A DNA stretch of 64,000 nt from Planobispora longispora (GCF_016863135.1 NZ_BOOH01000016.1:1-64000), one strand, 5' to 3'. Shown: positions 45,332 through 55,490, numbered from the stretch's first letter. Notes: generated by a model from the letters alone, not told the origin. Made by a program: numbers and translations.

Positions 45332-46288
45332 TCAGGCGGAGCCGCGGGCGGCGGCCTGCTCCAGGAGGATGCGGCACAGGGAGCCGAGGTCCTCTCCGGC
45401 GGCCTCGGCGGCCATCGGGAGGAGGGAGGTCTCGGTCATGCCGGGGGCGACGTTGACTTCGAGGAAGTGGGGACGGCCCTCGGCATCGACGATGAGGTCG
45501 GTGCGGGAGATGTCCCGCAAGCCCAGGGCGGTGTGCGCGGTCACGGCCATCTCGGCGCAGGCGGCGGAGACCTCGGGGGACAGGCGGGCCGGGGCGAAGA
45601 ACTCCGTGCGGCCCGCGGTGTACCGGGCGGCGTAGTCGTAGACGCCGTCCACGGGGACGATCTCCACGGGCGGCAGGGCGACGGGGCCCTCGCCCAGATC
45701 GACCACGGAGACGGCGACCTCGACGCCCTCGATGTAGCGCTCGATCAGAGCCGTGTCCCCGTAGGCGAAGCAGCCGACCATGGCCGAGGGGAGGTCCTCG
45801 GCGCTGCGGACGATCGAGGCGCCGAGCGCGGAGCCGCCGCGGGACGGCTTGACGAACAGCGGCAGGCCGAGGCGTTCCACGATGCGGCCCAGGACCGCGG
45901 ACGCGCCCAGGTCGTGGAAGGTCTCCTTGGGGAGCGTCACCGAATCGGGGGTGCGCAGGCCGACGGATCGGACCATCGTCTTCGCCGTGGGCTTGTCGAA
46001 GGCGATGCGGCAGGCGTCGGATCCGGCCCCCACGTAGGCAACGGAGAGCAGGTCGAGCACCGAGCGGATGGCGCCGTCCTCGCCGGCTCCGCCGTGCAGG
46101 GTGACGAAGACCGCGCTCGGCGGGTCGGCCAGCACCGAGGGGACCAGTGACGCGTCGGTGTCGCGCGTCTCGACGGAGACGCCCGCGGCGCGCAGCACCT
46201 CGCTCACCCGGCGTCCCGAGCGGAGGGACACCTCCCGCTCGTAGGACAGCCCGCCCGCCAGGACGAGTACGTGGCCGAGATCGCTCAT
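45332..46288 (-). CDS. ddl: D-alanine--D-alanine ligase family protein
   Basis: 318 residues, ATP-grasp fold. LAGGLSYEREVSLRSGRRV (Gly-rich N-terminal loop), LHGGAGEDGAIRSVLDLL, the ATP clamp KPSRGGSALGASIV and the metal/phosphate loop FLEVNVAPGMTETSLLP are clear. Residues LSVAYVGAG include the usual Tyr of D-Ala specificity (YTG-type helix). Located apart from the mur cluster, so it may be a second ddl or a related dipeptide ligase. Confidence 0.88.
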   Translation of the reverse strand: MSDLGHVLVLAGGLSYEREVSLRSGRRVSEVLRAAGVSVETRDTDASLVPSVLADPPSAVFVTLHGGAGEDGAIRSVLDLLSVAYVGAGSDACRIAFDKPTAKTMVRSVGLRTPDSVTLPKETFHDLGASAVLGRIVERLGLPLFVKPSRGGSALGASIVRSAEDLPSAMVGCFAYGDTALIERYIEGVEVAVSVVDLGEGPVALPPVEIVPVDGVYDYAARYTAGRTEFFAPARLSPEVSAACAEMAVTAHTALGLRDISRTDLIVDAEGRPHFLEVNVAPGMTETSLLPMAAEAAGEDLGSLCRILLEQAAARGSA

Positions 46289-46557
46289 CCGAATACCTCC
46301 TCAGGCCCCCGGTCCCTCTCCGGGACCTCCGGGCCGCTTTCCCAACACCCGAATGATCGTCGCATGACGACACCGGAAGTCACCGTACGGTACTCCGGCG
46401 CAGGTGACCACGGAGGTTCCCCCGGGCCGCGCGCCGCACCGGCTCGCCGCACCGACGGCACCGGCTCGCCGTACCGGCGCCGAGAACGTCAGCCCGGCCC
46501 CGGTCGCCGGGCAGGCCAGGCCGGGACCCGGAGGCGGCGGCCCGGCCCGACGGCGGG

Positions 46558-47883
46558 TCAGGCGAGGTCGGGACCCGGGGTGTCGACGCCGATGTGGTCG
46601 GGGTAGGCGCCGGTGCCGAACGTGTCGCGGAGCTGGAGCTCCTGCTCGACCACCCCGGCCAGGCGGCGGACCCCCTCGCGGATGCGCTCGGGCTCCGGGT
46701 AGCAGTAGGACAGCCGCATGAAGCGGGCCCCGCTGCCGTCGGCGTAGAAGCCCGTGCCCGGGACGAACGCCACCCGCTCGGCGACCGCGCGCGGCAGGAG
46801 CACCTTGGAGTCGAGTCCCTCGGGGAGGGTCGCCCAGACGAAGAACCCGCCGCGGGGGCGCGTCCAGGTGCAGCCGGCCGGCATCAACGCCTCCAGCGAG
46901 GAGAGCATCGTGTCCCGCCGCTCGCGGTAGAGCTCGCGGAAGGTCTTGATCTGCTCGCGCCACGGCTGGGTCGCCAGGTATTCGCCGACGGCGAGCTGGG
47001 TGAAGGTGGAGTGCGACAGGACCGCGGACTCCATCGCCAGCACCAGCTTGTCGCGGACGGCGTGCGGGGCGAGGGCCCAGCCGACCCGGAAACCGGGGGC
47101 CAGCGTCTTGGAGAACGAGCCGAGGTAGACGACGCCGTCGGGGTTGTCGGCGCGCAGCGCCCGCATGGGATCGCCGTCGAAGCCGAGCAGGCCGTACGGA
47201 TTGTCCTCGACGATCAGCACGCCCGCGCGCTGGCAGATCTCCAGCACCTGCCCCCGGCGCTCGGCGTTGAGCGTCACGCCCGCGGGGTTCTGGAAGGTGG
47301 GGATCGTGTAGAGGAACTTGATCCGGCTGCCCGCGGTCTGCAGGGCGTAGACGGTCTGCGCGAGGGACTCGGGGATGATGCCCTCGTCGTCCATCGCGAT
47401 GTGCACGACCTTGGCTTGGTAGGCGGCGAAGGTGCCCAGCGCGCCCACGTAGGACGGGCCCTCGGCGAGGATGACGTCGCCGGGGTCGATGAAGATGCGG
47501 GTGATCAGGTCGAGGGCCTGCTGCGAGCCGACCGTCACCACGACGTCGTCGGCGTTGCCTTCGATCCCCTCCAGGCGCATGACGTCGCAGATCTGCTCGC
47601 GCAGGTGCGGGTCACCCTGGCCGGAGCCGTACTGGAGCGCGACCGGGCCGCGCCGGGCCACCAGGTCGGAGACCAGCTCTCCCACCACGTCCAGGGGGAG
47701 GGCGGTGACGTACGGCATGCCGCCGGCCAGCGAGACCACCTCGGGCCTCGACGCGACGGCGAAAAGAGCTCGGACCTCGGAGGCGACCATCCCGGTAGCT
47801 CGCGCGGCGTACCGGTCGACGTAGGCGTCGATACGCGACCCGTGGGCCGCGACGGTCCGACCGTGATCCGGCTCCTGGGACAC
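46558..47883 (-). CDS. PLP-dependent aminotransferase (2-aminoadipate/MocR-like type, no HTH)
   Basis: 441 residues, fold-type I. VSLAGGMPYVTALP, LQYGSGQGDPHLREQIC, TVGSQQALDLITR and PTFQNPAGVTL are characteristic; the PLP lysine is in LGSFSKTLAPGFRVGW. Unlike MocR regulators it has no N-terminal DNA-binding domain. Family members transaminate 2-aminoadipate, aromatic or branched amino acids. GTG 47883 with AGGAGG 6-7 bases upstream. Confidence 0.9.
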   Translation of the reverse strand: MSQEPDHGRTVAAHGSRIDAYVDRYAARATGMVASEVRALFAVASRPEVVSLAGGMPYVTALPLDVVGELVSDLVARRGPVALQYGSGQGDPHLREQICDVMRLEGIEGNADDVVVTVGSQQALDLITRIFIDPGDVILAEGPSYVGALGTFAAYQAKVVHIAMDDEGIIPESLAQTVYALQTAGSRIKFLYTIPTFQNPAGVTLNAERRGQVLEICQRAGVLIVEDNPYGLLGFDGDPMRALRADNPDGVVYLGSFSKTLAPGFRVGWALAPHAVRDKLVLAMESAVLSHSTFTQLAVGEYLATQPWREQIKTFRELYRERRDTMLSSLEALMPAGCTWTRPRGGFFVWATLPEGLDSKVLLPRAVAERVAFVPGTGFYADGSGARFMRLSYCYPEPERIREGVRRLAGVVEQELQLRDTFGTGAYPDHIGVDTPGPDLA

Positions 47884-48074
47884 GGTCCACCTCCTAGGTC
47901 GTATGAGAGCACATGTGCTCAAACTAGATAAACAAGGGTACGTCAGTGATTCCGGCTACCCGCGTGCGGGACCGTACACCCTGAAACGGAGACCCTCGCT
48001 GGGCTACGATGCCAGCTGGGGACGTCGTTTACGCGTGTATTTCGCACTCGTCTTGCCAGGATTGGGGCCAACAG

Positions 48075-48695
48075 GTGTCGCGTCGGCTGGCTAACGTCAC
48101 TCTCGACAACCTTGACGACCTGCCGCGCCGCTGCCGTCGGTGCGTCTTCTGGGAGCTCGACCCCGTCACGGGGGAGCGGGCGATCGAGGCGGGCGATCCG
48201 GAGCTGGAGAAAGAGGCCTGGATCTCGGCCACCCTCCTGGAGTGGGGGAGCTGCGGGAAGATCGCATACGTGGACGGGGTGCCCGCCGGGTTCGTGCTCT
48301 ACGCGCCCCCGCTCTACGTGCCGCGCTCGGTGGCCTTCCCCACCTCGCCCGTCAGCGCCGACGCCGTGCTGCTGATGACCGCGCACATCATCCCGGAGTT
48401 CTCCGGCGGGGGGCTCGGCCGGATGCTCGTGCAGGGCGTGGCCAAGGACCTGACCCGGCGCGGGGTGCGGGCGATCGAGGCGTTCGGCGACCTGAAGTGG
48501 GAGCAGCCGGGGGCGTGCCTGATGCCCGCCGAGTATCTGCTCTCCGTGGGGTTCAAGACCGTACGGCCGCACCTGCGCTTCCCCCGCCTCCGCCTGGAGC
48601 TCAAGAACGCCGTCTCGTGGCGTGAGGACGTCGAGGTGGCGTTGGAGAGGCTGCTGGGTTCCATGAGCCCGGAACGGGCGCTGCGGCCCGTCTGA
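48075..48695 (+). CDS. GNAT-family N-acetyltransferase
   Basis: 206 residues from GTG 48075. A Cys pair in LPRRCRRCVFWELDP opens the protein, a conserved actinobacterial feature; the GNAT core is VLLMTAHIIPEFSGGGLGRM (acetyl-CoA loop GGGLGRM) and a C-terminal EYLLSVGFKTVRPH. Substrate unknown. The frame is open from 48009, but that stretch lacks the family start. Divergent from the aminotransferase gene. Confidence 0.8.
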   Translation: MSRRLANVTLDNLDDLPRRCRRCVFWELDPVTGERAIEAGDPELEKEAWISATLLEWGSCGKIAYVDGVPAGFVLYAPPLYVPRSVAFPTSPVSADAVLLMTAHIIPEFSGGGLGRMLVQGVAKDLTRRGVRAIEAFGDLKWEQPGACLMPAEYLLSVGFKTVRPHLRFPRLRLELKNAVSWREDVEVALERLLGSMSPERALRPV

Positions 48696-48764
48696 GCCCC
48701 TCTCAGGAGCGCCCAGCCGCGTCCGGCCGCCCGCGGGCGATGTCCGGCCGCCCCTGAGCGGTGC

Positions 48765-48860
48765 CCGGGACGCCCGTGAGCAGTCTTCGGCCGCCCGTAT
48801 GCAGTCTCCGGATATCCGTGTGCGGTCTCCGGCGGTCCGTGTGCGGTGCCCGGAGCGCAT
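48765..48860. repeat. Degenerate 21-24-bp tandem repeat downstream of the GNAT gene
   Basis: About four imperfect units of the type GTG-GCAGTCT-CGG--GTCCGT follow each other from about 48770. Looser copies (GCCGCCC, CCGGCC) extend back to the stop at 48695. The whole 303-bp interval to trxA contains only this and the terminator. Confidence 0.55.
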
Positions 48861-48862
48861 GC

Positions 48863-48895
48863 GAAAGCCCCCTCGCGAGGGGCGAGAGGGCTTTC
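48863..48895. terminator. Bidirectional terminator between the GNAT gene and trxA
   Basis: Arms GAAAGCCCCCTCGC and GCGAGAGGGCTTTC with one mismatch and a five-base loop. CTTTC on one strand and GCTTTCGC on the other supply weak T runs. Confidence 0.8.
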
Positions 48896-48998
48896 ACCGG
48901 TGGGTGTGCCGCTCGGAAGCGGGTGGTACGGCCGGAAGCCGCCGTGGGGTGCGGCCGGCCGCAGGGGGCCCTCCGGAACGACCCCGACGGGAGGCGTC

Positions 48999-49322
48999 CT
49001 AGATGATGCCCTCGAGCTCGCGAAGCAGCATGGCCTTCGGCTTGGCGCCGATGATCTGCTTCACAACCTCTCCGTTCTTATAGACGTTCAGGGTCGGGAT
49101 CTGGAGTACGCCGTACTTCTGGGCAATTGCCTGGTTTTCGTCGACGTTGAGCTTGACGATCTCCAGCTTCTCGCCCTGCTCCTTGGCGATCTCCTCCAGG
49201 ACCGGCGCGACCTGGCGGCACGGGCCGCACCACTCGGCCCAGAAGTCGACGAGCACGGGCTTGTCGCTCTTCAGGACGTCGCTCTCGAAGCTGGCCTCGG
49301 TCACGTTCTTGATGGCGCCCAC
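48999..49322 (-). CDS. trxA: Thioredoxin
   Basis: 107 residues with the canonical [14 protein letters not shown] active site (C32, C35), the cis-Pro in [13 protein letters not shown] and a normal length. It reduces protein disulfides using electrons from the thioredoxin reductase encoded 49 nt upstream. GTG start 49322 with GGGAG upstream. Confidence 0.97.
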   Translation of the reverse strand: MGAIKNVTEASFESDVLKSDKPVLVDFWAEWCGPCRQVAPVLEEIAKEQGEKLEIVKLNVDENQAIAQKYGVLQIPTLNVYKNGEVVKQIIGAKPKAMLLRELEGII

Positions 49323-49371
49323 GGTTCTTAACTCCCTCTTTCCTGGGTCTTTTCCCGTCGTGCTGTTGTTC

Positions 49372-50304
49372 TCAGGCGTCGGCGCGGTCGGCCAGCCAGC
49401 GCTCGGCGTCCAGGGACGCGGAACAGCCGGTGCCCGCGGCGGTGATCGCCTGCCGGTAGGTGTGGTCGACCACGTCGCCGGCGGCGAAGACGCCGTCCAG
49501 GTTGGTGCGCGTGGAGGGGGCGTCGACCTTGATGTAGCCCTCGTCGTCCAGCTCCACCTGACCCTTGACCAGCTCCGTGCGGGGGTCGTGGCCGATGGCG
49601 ATGAACAGGCCGGTGGCGGCGAGCTCGGTCTTCTCGCCGGTCTTGAGGTTGCGCAGCCGTACTCCGGAGACCTTCTCCTCGCCCAGGACGTCGACGACCT
49701 CGCTGTCCCAGACGAAACGGATCTTCTCGTTGGCGAACGCGCGATCCTGCATGATCTTGCTGGCGCGCAGCTCGTCCCGGCGGTGCACGACGGTCACCGA
49801 GCTGGCGAACCGGGTCAGGAAGGTGGCCTCCTCCATGGCGGTGTCGCCGCCGCCGACGACCACGATGTCCTGGCCGCGGAAGAAGAAGCCGTCACAGGTG
49901 GCGCACCAGGACACGCCGTGGCCGGACAGGCGCTTCTCGTTGGGCACGCCCAGCTCGCGGTAGCCCGAGCCGGTGGCCAGGATGACGGCCTGGGCGTGGA
50001 AGGTGCCCTCGGCGGTCTTGACGACCTTGGGGGTGACGGTCAGGTCGACCTCGACCACGTCGTCGGCGACCAGCTCGGCGCCGAACCGCTCGGCCTGCTT
50101 GCGCAGCCCGTCCATGAGGTCGGGGCCCATGATGCCGTCGGGGAAGCCGGGGAAGTTCTCCACCTCGGTGGTGTTCATCAGCGCACCGCCGGCGGTGACC
50201 GACCCCTCGAAGACCAGCGGGTTGAGGTCGGCGCGTGCGGAGTAAACCGCCGCCGTGTAACCGGCGGGACCCGATCCGATGATGATCACATTGCGGACGT
50301 CCAT
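49372..50304 (-). CDS. trxB: Thioredoxin reductase (NADPH)
   Basis: 310 residues. FAD motif [20 protein letters not shown], redox-active [11 protein letters not shown] (CxxC), NADPH loop [16 protein letters not shown] and C-terminal FAD segment [19 protein letters not shown] 50304 opens the FAD domain. Followed by trxA on the same strand; separated from the sigM operon upstream by a terminator, so it has its own promoter between 50305 and 50383. Confidence 0.97.
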   Translation of the reverse strand: MDVRNVIIIGSGPAGYTAAVYSARADLNPLVFEGSVTAGGALMNTTEVENFPGFPDGIMGPDLMDGLRKQAERFGAELVADDVVEVDLTVTPKVVKTAEGTFHAQAVILATGSGYRELGVPNEKRLSGHGVSWCATCDGFFFRGQDIVVVGGGDTAMEEATFLTRFASSVTVVHRRDELRASKIMQDRAFANEKIRFVWDSEVVDVLGEEKVSGVRLRNLKTGEKTELAATGLFIAIGHDPRTELVKGQVELDDEGYIKVDAPSTRTNLDGVFAAGDVVDHTYRQAITAAGTGCSASLDAERWLADRADA

Positions 50305-50383
50305 CACGCGTTGCGCCTTTCCCTCTGTCGTTGCAGTCGCGTCAACAGATCCTAGGCTCCACTGATTCCCGCTCGGCGCGAGA

Positions 50384-50415
50384 AGGCCCGGCACGGACGG
50401 ATCCGTACCGGGCCT
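50384..50415. terminator. Hairpin terminator between the anti-sigma gene and trxB
   Basis: Arms AGGCCCGGCACGGA and TCCGTACCGGGCCT with one mismatch, four-base loop. On the minus strand it is followed by TCTCGC. Confidence 0.75.
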
Positions 50416-50482
50416 ACGCGGATTACCGGGGTTTGAGACCGGGACGAACGGGTCATTCGGCCCGCCGTCCCGGGGGCTCTCC

Positions 50483-51382
50483 CTAGTTCCAGGACGCCAG
50501 GGCGGGCTTGCGCACGTTCTCGCACTCGGGGCCGACCACGTGCACGCGCACCTGGTTCTTGGCCTTGTTGTGCCAGAAGAGCACGATCTTGGCCTCCTGG
50601 CCGTTGTAGAAGCCCTGGTCGACGGCGAACGGGGTCTTGCCGGCCTGCGTCGACACCTGCTGCACGCAGCGGGTGAGCTCGGAGTTGCCGCTGCCGTTGA
50701 CGATGGTCGCCGGAGCGATGTACGTCATCAGCGAGCCGCGGAGCTCCTGGTCGGTGTAGTTCCAGTTGCTGTCGGTGACCTGGTACGTCTCGGGCCCGGC
50801 CGGTTCCGGGGCGGCCTGGTAGTTCGGGACCGGACCGCCGGACGCGGAGAGCATGCCGGTCGTCACCACGGTCGCGCCGATCACGGCCGCGGCCACTCCC
50901 GCCGCGGCGGCGGGCAGGGCCCACCGGCGCCGGGCTCCGGCCCTGCGCCGCCTGGACGGCGTCACCGGGACGACGACGCCGTCGTCGCCGACGACCCCCA
51001 GTCGCGTGACCGGCTCGGCCTCCGGCTCACGGAGCTCGCGGAAGGCCGGCGACTCCGAGCTCCGCGCGCTCCGCGTCTCCCACGGCGCGTCGCGCATCAT
51101 GTCATCCCACGCCGGTGCTTCCACCAGCCCGACACCACCTCCACGGAAGCTCTCGGCCTCGGCGGCCAGCGCTCGGTCGATCCGGAGCGCGACCCCCATC
51201 GGCATCGCCGGGGTGGGCGTCGCCGCGAGCACCTCGCGGACAGCTGCGAGATCGGCGAGGTTCTCACCACAGGGATCGCAGATCGCGAGATGTTCACGAA
51301 CCTGCAGCGCCGTGGCGGCGTCAAGGAGACCCTCGGCCAGTTCGGCCAGGATCTCCAGGTCGTAGTGCGTATCACCCGTCAC
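50483..51382 (-). CDS. Zinc-finger (ZAS/HC2) transmembrane anti-sigma factor
   Basis: 299 residues. The cytosolic N-terminus carries the HC2 zinc motif HLAICDPCG (H31, C35, C38), which holds the cognate ECF sigma factor. A Pro/Glu-rich linker, RRRR stop-transfer signals, a membrane helix at about 155-178 and an extracellular domain with two Cys (TRCVQQV, PECENV) follow. GTG 51382 overlaps the sigma-factor gene end by 11 nt: a sigma/anti-sigma pair, corresponding to RsmA of mycobacteria. Confidence 0.9.
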   Translation of the reverse strand: MTGDTHYDLEILAELAEGLLDAATALQVREHLAICDPCGENLADLAAVREVLAATPTPAMPMGVALRIDRALAAEAESFRGGGVGLVEAPAWDDMMRDAPWETRSARSSESPAFRELREPEAEPVTRLGVVGDDGVVVPVTPSRRRRAGARRRWALPAAAAGVAAAVIGATVVTTGMLSASGGPVPNYQAAPEPAGPETYQVTDSNWNYTDQELRGSLMTYIAPATIVNGSGNSELTRCVQQVSTQAGKTPFAVDQGFYNGQEAKIVLFWHNKAKNQVRVHVVGPECENVRKPALASWN

Positions 51383-52019
51383 GAAGTTCTGCTCCCTTCG
51401 CCGATGAGACGCGAGATAGGTCAGATCGGTTCCGCAGATGCGAAAGAATTGGGACAAGCTTGGCGCGACCGCGCGCGCACCGACTCTTCACGGTTCCGCT
51501 CGGAACCTGCAGGACATGGGCCGCGTCCTCGACGGAGTAGCCCATCATGTCCACGAGCACCAGGGCCGCCCGCTGGTCCGCCGGCAGCAGCTTGAGCGCG
51601 GAGGAGACCTCCATGGAGACCTCGCGCTCGGCCGTCTGGTCGGGGACCGGGGTGTCGCGCTCGGCGGCCTCGATCAGCTCGTCGTCGGCGACGGGACGCA
51701 CCGACTTCCTGCGCATGCGGTCCAGGCAGGCGTTCACCACGATGCGGTGCAGCCACGTGGTGACCGCCGCCTCGCCGCGGAAACTCTCGGCCTTGCGGTA
51801 GGCGGACACGAAGGCGTCCTGTACGGCGTCGGCCGCCTCGTCGGGATCGCCCAGCGTGCGCAGGGCGACCGCCCACATGCGGTCTCGGTGACGCTTGACT
51901 ATTTCACTGAAAGCGTGCGGATCCCCGGCGATGTGCCGGTTCAACAGGTCGGCGTCGGACACGGTGGGCCGCGCCGCCTGCTGATCCGCCGCTGGCGGGG
52001 TCTCGGGTGGGGAATTCAC
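51372..52019 (-). CDS. sigM: ECF RNA polymerase sigma factor SigM
   Basis: 215 residues. Region 2 (HAFSEIVKRHRDRMWAVALR, then DAADAVQDAFVSAYRKAESF) and region 4 (LPADQRAALVLVDMMGYSVE with the VPSGTVKSRCARGRAKL recognition helix) are standard. Position before an HC2 anti-sigma gene, trxB and trxA, and next to murJ, identifies the SigM locus, linked to thiol and envelope stress. GTG 52019 follows AGGA. Confidence 0.9.
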   Translation of the reverse strand: MNSPPETPPAADQQAARPTVSDADLLNRHIAGDPHAFSEIVKRHRDRMWAVALRTLGDPDEAADAVQDAFVSAYRKAESFRGEAAVTTWLHRIVVNACLDRMRRKSVRPVADDELIEAAERDTPVPDQTAEREVSMEVSSALKLLPADQRAALVLVDMMGYSVEDAAHVLQVPSGTVKSRCARGRAKLVPILSHLRNRSDLSRVSSAKGAELRDG

Positions 52020-52145
52020 AAGGAAGGTCCTGCTATACCGGTCCGGGGACAACACCACTACGGGATAGATGGTGCCACGAAATCTCCCATGATCGGCAAG
52101 AAGACGGGTGAACTAGAGCAAATCGCACTGGTATGGCCGAGTGCG

Positions 52146-53687
52146 TCACTTGACCGCCAGAACCTTCACCTCGTTCACCTGCCCCCGGAATCTCCCCTGG
52201 TGGGGAGGGAGTTCCCGGAACCAGACCAGGAGGTAGCGCCCCTTCTTCGGGGAGTCGACGGTGAAGGTCGTCTTCCCGCCGACATCGGAGGATTTCGCGA
52301 TCACACCGAGGCCGTCCAGGCTCTTGGAGTCGCCCGCCCGCAGCTCCACGTTCGCTCCGGACGTGCCGCCGAAGTCGATCGTCACCTCCTTGACCGGCAC
52401 GCTGTCCTTCAGGTCGAGGAGGAGGCCCACGCCGGTCTTCAACCGGCCGAAGTCGGCGGAGTCGTACGACTCGGAGTGCCAGTCGGTGGAGGGCTTGCCG
52501 TCCACCGCGGCGGCCGCGCGCTTGCTCTGCTCCTCCTGGTCGCCCAGCGGGTCGAAGCCCGAGGCCGACATGGACTTCACCTCGCGGGTGGCCGTGGCCG
52601 GCGCGGTGGTGGAGGGCTTGGAGGTGGCGTCCGCCGACGGAACCCCGCCGTTGCCGATGTTGCGGCCCAGCGTCCAGGCGCCGAGACCGACGGCGGCCAT
52701 CACCAGCAGGACGACCAGGCCCATGACGACCTTGCCGACCAGCCCTCCGCCGCCGGAGGAGGGCGCAGGGGCGTACTGCTGGGGGACGTAGTGCTGGGAC
52801 GGGGACGCCTGGGTGGGCCGGTGCTGCTGGGGCGCGGGCTCCAGGCCCTCCGAGCGGGAGGCCGTCACGGGAGGCGGCGGCGCCGCGGTCGGGATGGGCA
52901 TCGGGACGGGCCGCGGCACGGACTCCAGGGCCTCGGCGACCTCCGCGGGAGTCGTCAGCGGGGTCAGGCCGCGCCTGCTGTCCGGAAGGATCACCCGGCA
53001 GGTGACCGTGTCGAGGTAGTTGGGGACCCCGGCGGTGACCTGGCGCGGTGTGCAGAAACGCCCGTCGTCCGTGGGCGCGACGGGAAGATCGCACTTGTCC
53101 GGCTCGCCCGGCCAGTGGCCGGTCAGCCCGGCGTACAGCAGGCGGCCGAGCCCTTCGGCGTCGGCGCGGGCGGCGTCGTCGACCCGCATGTTGTCGTCCG
53201 CCACGTCGGCCAGGACGGCGTCGATGCCGAGGCCGAGCAGCTTGACCGTGCCGCCGGCCGTCCACACCAGGTGGTCGGGGGTCAGGCACAGGTGCGGGAT
53301 GCCGGCCTCGTGGGCGTGGGCCAGCGCCTCGGCGAGCTCCGCGACCAGCCCGGCCGCCCGCTCGGGCTCCAGCGACCCGGTGGCGACCAGGTCGGTCAGG
53401 CTCTCCCCGCTCACCCACTCGCTGACCACGTAGGAGCGGCCGTCGTCCTCGGTGGCGTCGAAGACCTGGGTCAGCCGGGGGTCGGTGAGGCGGCTGGCCG
53501 CGCGGGCGGCCGTCACGACCTCGTTGATGCGCGGGAAGTCGGGAGCGAAGGTGTGGACGGCGACGGGGCGGGCGAGCACCTCGTCGACGGCCTTCCAGAG
53601 CGTGGCTCCACCGGACTCGTGGACGCGATCCTCAAGCCGGAACCGCTCGGCCAGTTTCGTTCCGGGCTCGATCGCGGAGGTGCTCAT
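52146..53687 (-). CDS. Pseudokinase with transmembrane helix and extracellular discoidin-like domain
   Basis: 513 residues. The N-terminal 260 residues have a protein-kinase fold, but key residues are lost: the HRD loop reads HLCLTPDHL and the DFG loop reads LGLGIDAVL; no Gly-rich ATP loop of normal form. A Pro/Gln linker, a membrane helix (about 338-361) and a beta-rich C-terminal domain (SYDSADFG, LLLDLKDSVPVKEVTIDFGG) like galactose-binding or discoidin domains follow. In M. tuberculosis the equivalent pseudokinase is fused to MurJ (Rv3910); here it is a separate gene between sigM and murJ. Confidence 0.85.
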   Translation of the reverse strand: MSTSAIEPGTKLAERFRLEDRVHESGGATLWKAVDEVLARPVAVHTFAPDFPRINEVVTAARAASRLTDPRLTQVFDATEDDGRSYVVSEWVSGESLTDLVATGSLEPERAAGLVAELAEALAHAHEAGIPHLCLTPDHLVWTAGGTVKLLGLGIDAVLADVADDNMRVDDAARADAEGLGRLLYAGLTGHWPGEPDKCDLPVAPTDDGRFCTPRQVTAGVPNYLDTVTCRVILPDSRRGLTPLTTPAEVAEALESVPRPVPMPIPTAAPPPPVTASRSEGLEPAPQQHRPTQASPSQHYVPQQYAPAPSSGGGGLVGKVVMGLVVLLVMAAVGLGAWTLGRNIGNGGVPSADATSKPSTTAPATATREVKSMSASGFDPLGDQEEQSKRAAAAVDGKPSTDWHSESYDSADFGRLKTGVGLLLDLKDSVPVKEVTIDFGGTSGANVELRAGDSKSLDGLGVIAKSSDVGGKTTFTVDSPKKGRYLLVWFRELPPHQGRFRGQVNEVKVLAVK

Positions 53688-53882
53688 GAGTCCTCCGAAA
53701 TGGGAGACAGGTCAGTCTCGTGCCCCGTGGACACGAGAGAACGCCTCGCATGATGCCGGGTGGATCCGCCCACGCCCTCCTGCTTCCGTTAGCCGCATGT
53801 CGCCACACGCGTCGCACCATGGTAGTGCCGCAGTGGTTCCACCCGGGTTCTCCTCTTTAGACGAGTGGGCGGAATCTCTGGG

Positions 53883-55490
53883 TTACCGCCGTACCCGTCC
53901 TGTCACCATTCCAACGACCGAGCTCACCTCCGGGATGCGCATGCGGTGAGCGATGACCAGATAGAGCACCATGCCGAGCCCGCCCCCGGCGGCGAGCATG
54001 ACGGCCGCGCTGAGGGGGTCCAGGCCCGCCAGCTCCTGCGTGAGCCACAACACGCCCAGCGCGACCAGGGCGCCCGGGACGGCGGCCGTGTACATCCGCG
54101 ACAGCCCGGCCGCCACCGCCCGCCCGTTCAGGCCCCCCGCGCGGCGGGCGGCGAGGTTCCAGGCGACCACGGTGCCCACCACGTAGGCGGCGGTGAAGGC
54201 GCAGGCCAGGCCCATCACCACGTACCGCGGCGGGAGGACGGCCGCGAACAGCACGCTGAGGGCGATGCTCACCGCCGTGTTGCCCGCCCCGATGAAGACC
54301 GGGGTGCGGGTGTCGCCGAAGGCGTAGAAGACGCGCAGGAGGAGCTGATAGATCGAGAACGGCACCAGCGCCAGTCCGAAGACCTGGAGCACGTTGCCGA
54401 TGTAGACGGCGTTGTCCAGGTCGTTGTTGCCCCAGGAGTAGATCAGCACGGTCACGGCCGGGCCCAGCACCATCAGCAGCAGTCCGGCGGGCACGAGCAG
54501 CACCGAGACCAGCCGCACGCCCGAGGCGAACTCCTCGCGGATCGAGACCAGGTCGCCCTCCCCGGCCGACCGGCTCATCCGGGGCAGCATCGCGGTGATC
54601 ACCGAGACCGCGATGATCCCGTACGGCAGCTGGAAGAGCTGGTACGCCTGGGCGTAGGCCGTGTTGCCCGCGCCCTCGACCGCGTCGCCCGCGCCGGAGG
54701 CGATGTTGGTGGTGACCAGGAAGCCGAGTTGGGTGATGGTCACGTAGACGATCGTCCAGGAGCCGGCCCTGGCCATCTCGCCCAGCCCGGCCTCCCGCAG
54801 GCCGAACCGGGGGCGGAAGCGGAAGCCCGCCCGGTGCAGCGAGACCATCAGCACCAGGCACTGGGCCACGATCCCGGCGGTCGTGCCCAGTCCGAGCAGG
54901 GCGAGGTCGGCGTCGCTCACCCGATCGACGTCCGAGCCCGCCGCGCCGGCCGTCACGAAGTAGAGGGCCAGGACGCCGATCATCACGATGTTGTTCAGCA
55001 CCGGCGCCCACATCGGCGCGGCGAACCGGTCGCGGGTGTTGAGGATCGCCCCGGCGATGGCCCCGATGCCGAGGAAGGCGATCTGGGGAAGGACGAACTG
55101 CGTCAGGACGACCGCGACCTCGATGCGCCGGGGACTCCAGCTGTCATCGGTGTAGAGGCTGATCAGCGGGTGGGCGAGCAGCACGGCGACCACGGTGAGC
55201 ACCGTCAGGGCGATCGTCCCGATCGTCATCAGCCGCTGCTCGTAGGCCCGGCCGCCGTCGGGGTCGTGCTTCTGGTGCCGGACGATCATCGGGACGATGA
55301 CGCTGCTCAGCACCCCGCCGATGAGATAGTCGAACAGGATGAACGGGATCGCGTTGGCGATGGTGTAGGCGTCGCCCATGTAGGCGCTGCCCAGCGCCGC
55401 CACGAGCACCGCCGAGCGGGCGAACCCCGTGACGCGGGAGACCATCGTTCCCGCCGCCATGATCGCGCTGGCTCGCAGGATCCTGCTCAT
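53883..55490 (-). CDS. murJ: Lipid II flippase MurJ (MviN)
   Basis: 535 residues, about 14 membrane helices, MOP superfamily. The N-terminal RASAIMAAGTMVSRVTGFAR (conserved Arg residues of the central cavity) and YTIANAIPFILFDYLIGG are typical. It flips lipid II for peptidoglycan synthesis. No C-terminal kinase-like extension is present. ATG 55490. Confidence 0.95.
   Translation of the reverse strand: MSRILRASAIMAAGTMVSRVTGFARSAVLVAALGSAYMGDAYTIANAIPFILFDYLIGGVLSSVIVPMIVRHQKHDPDGGRAYEQRLMTIGTIALTVLTVVAVLLAHPLISLYTDDSWSPRRIEVAVVLTQFVLPQIAFLGIGAIAGAILNTRDRFAAPMWAPVLNNIVMIGVLALYFVTAGAAGSDVDRVSDADLALLGLGTTAGIVAQCLVLMVSLHRAGFRFRPRFGLREAGLGEMARAGSWTIVYVTITQLGFLVTTNIASGAGDAVEGAGNTAYAQAYQLFQLPYGIIAVSVITAMLPRMSRSAGEGDLVSIREEFASGVRLVSVLLVPAGLLLMVLGPAVTVLIYSWGNNDLDNAVYIGNVLQVFGLALVPFSIYQLLLRVFYAFGDTRTPVFIGAGNTAVSIALSVLFAAVLPPRYVVMGLACAFTAAYVVGTVVAWNLAARRAGGLNGRAVAAGLSRMYTAAVPGALVALGVLWLTQELAGLDPLSAAVMLAAGGGLGMVLYLVIAHRMRIPEVSSVVGMVTGRVRR

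Noticed and set aside
46289-46557. Coding frames between the ddl-like and aminotransferase genes
   Set aside because: Frames here are Arg/Gly/Pro-rich, share no family and contain simple GCACCGGCTCGCC-type repeats.
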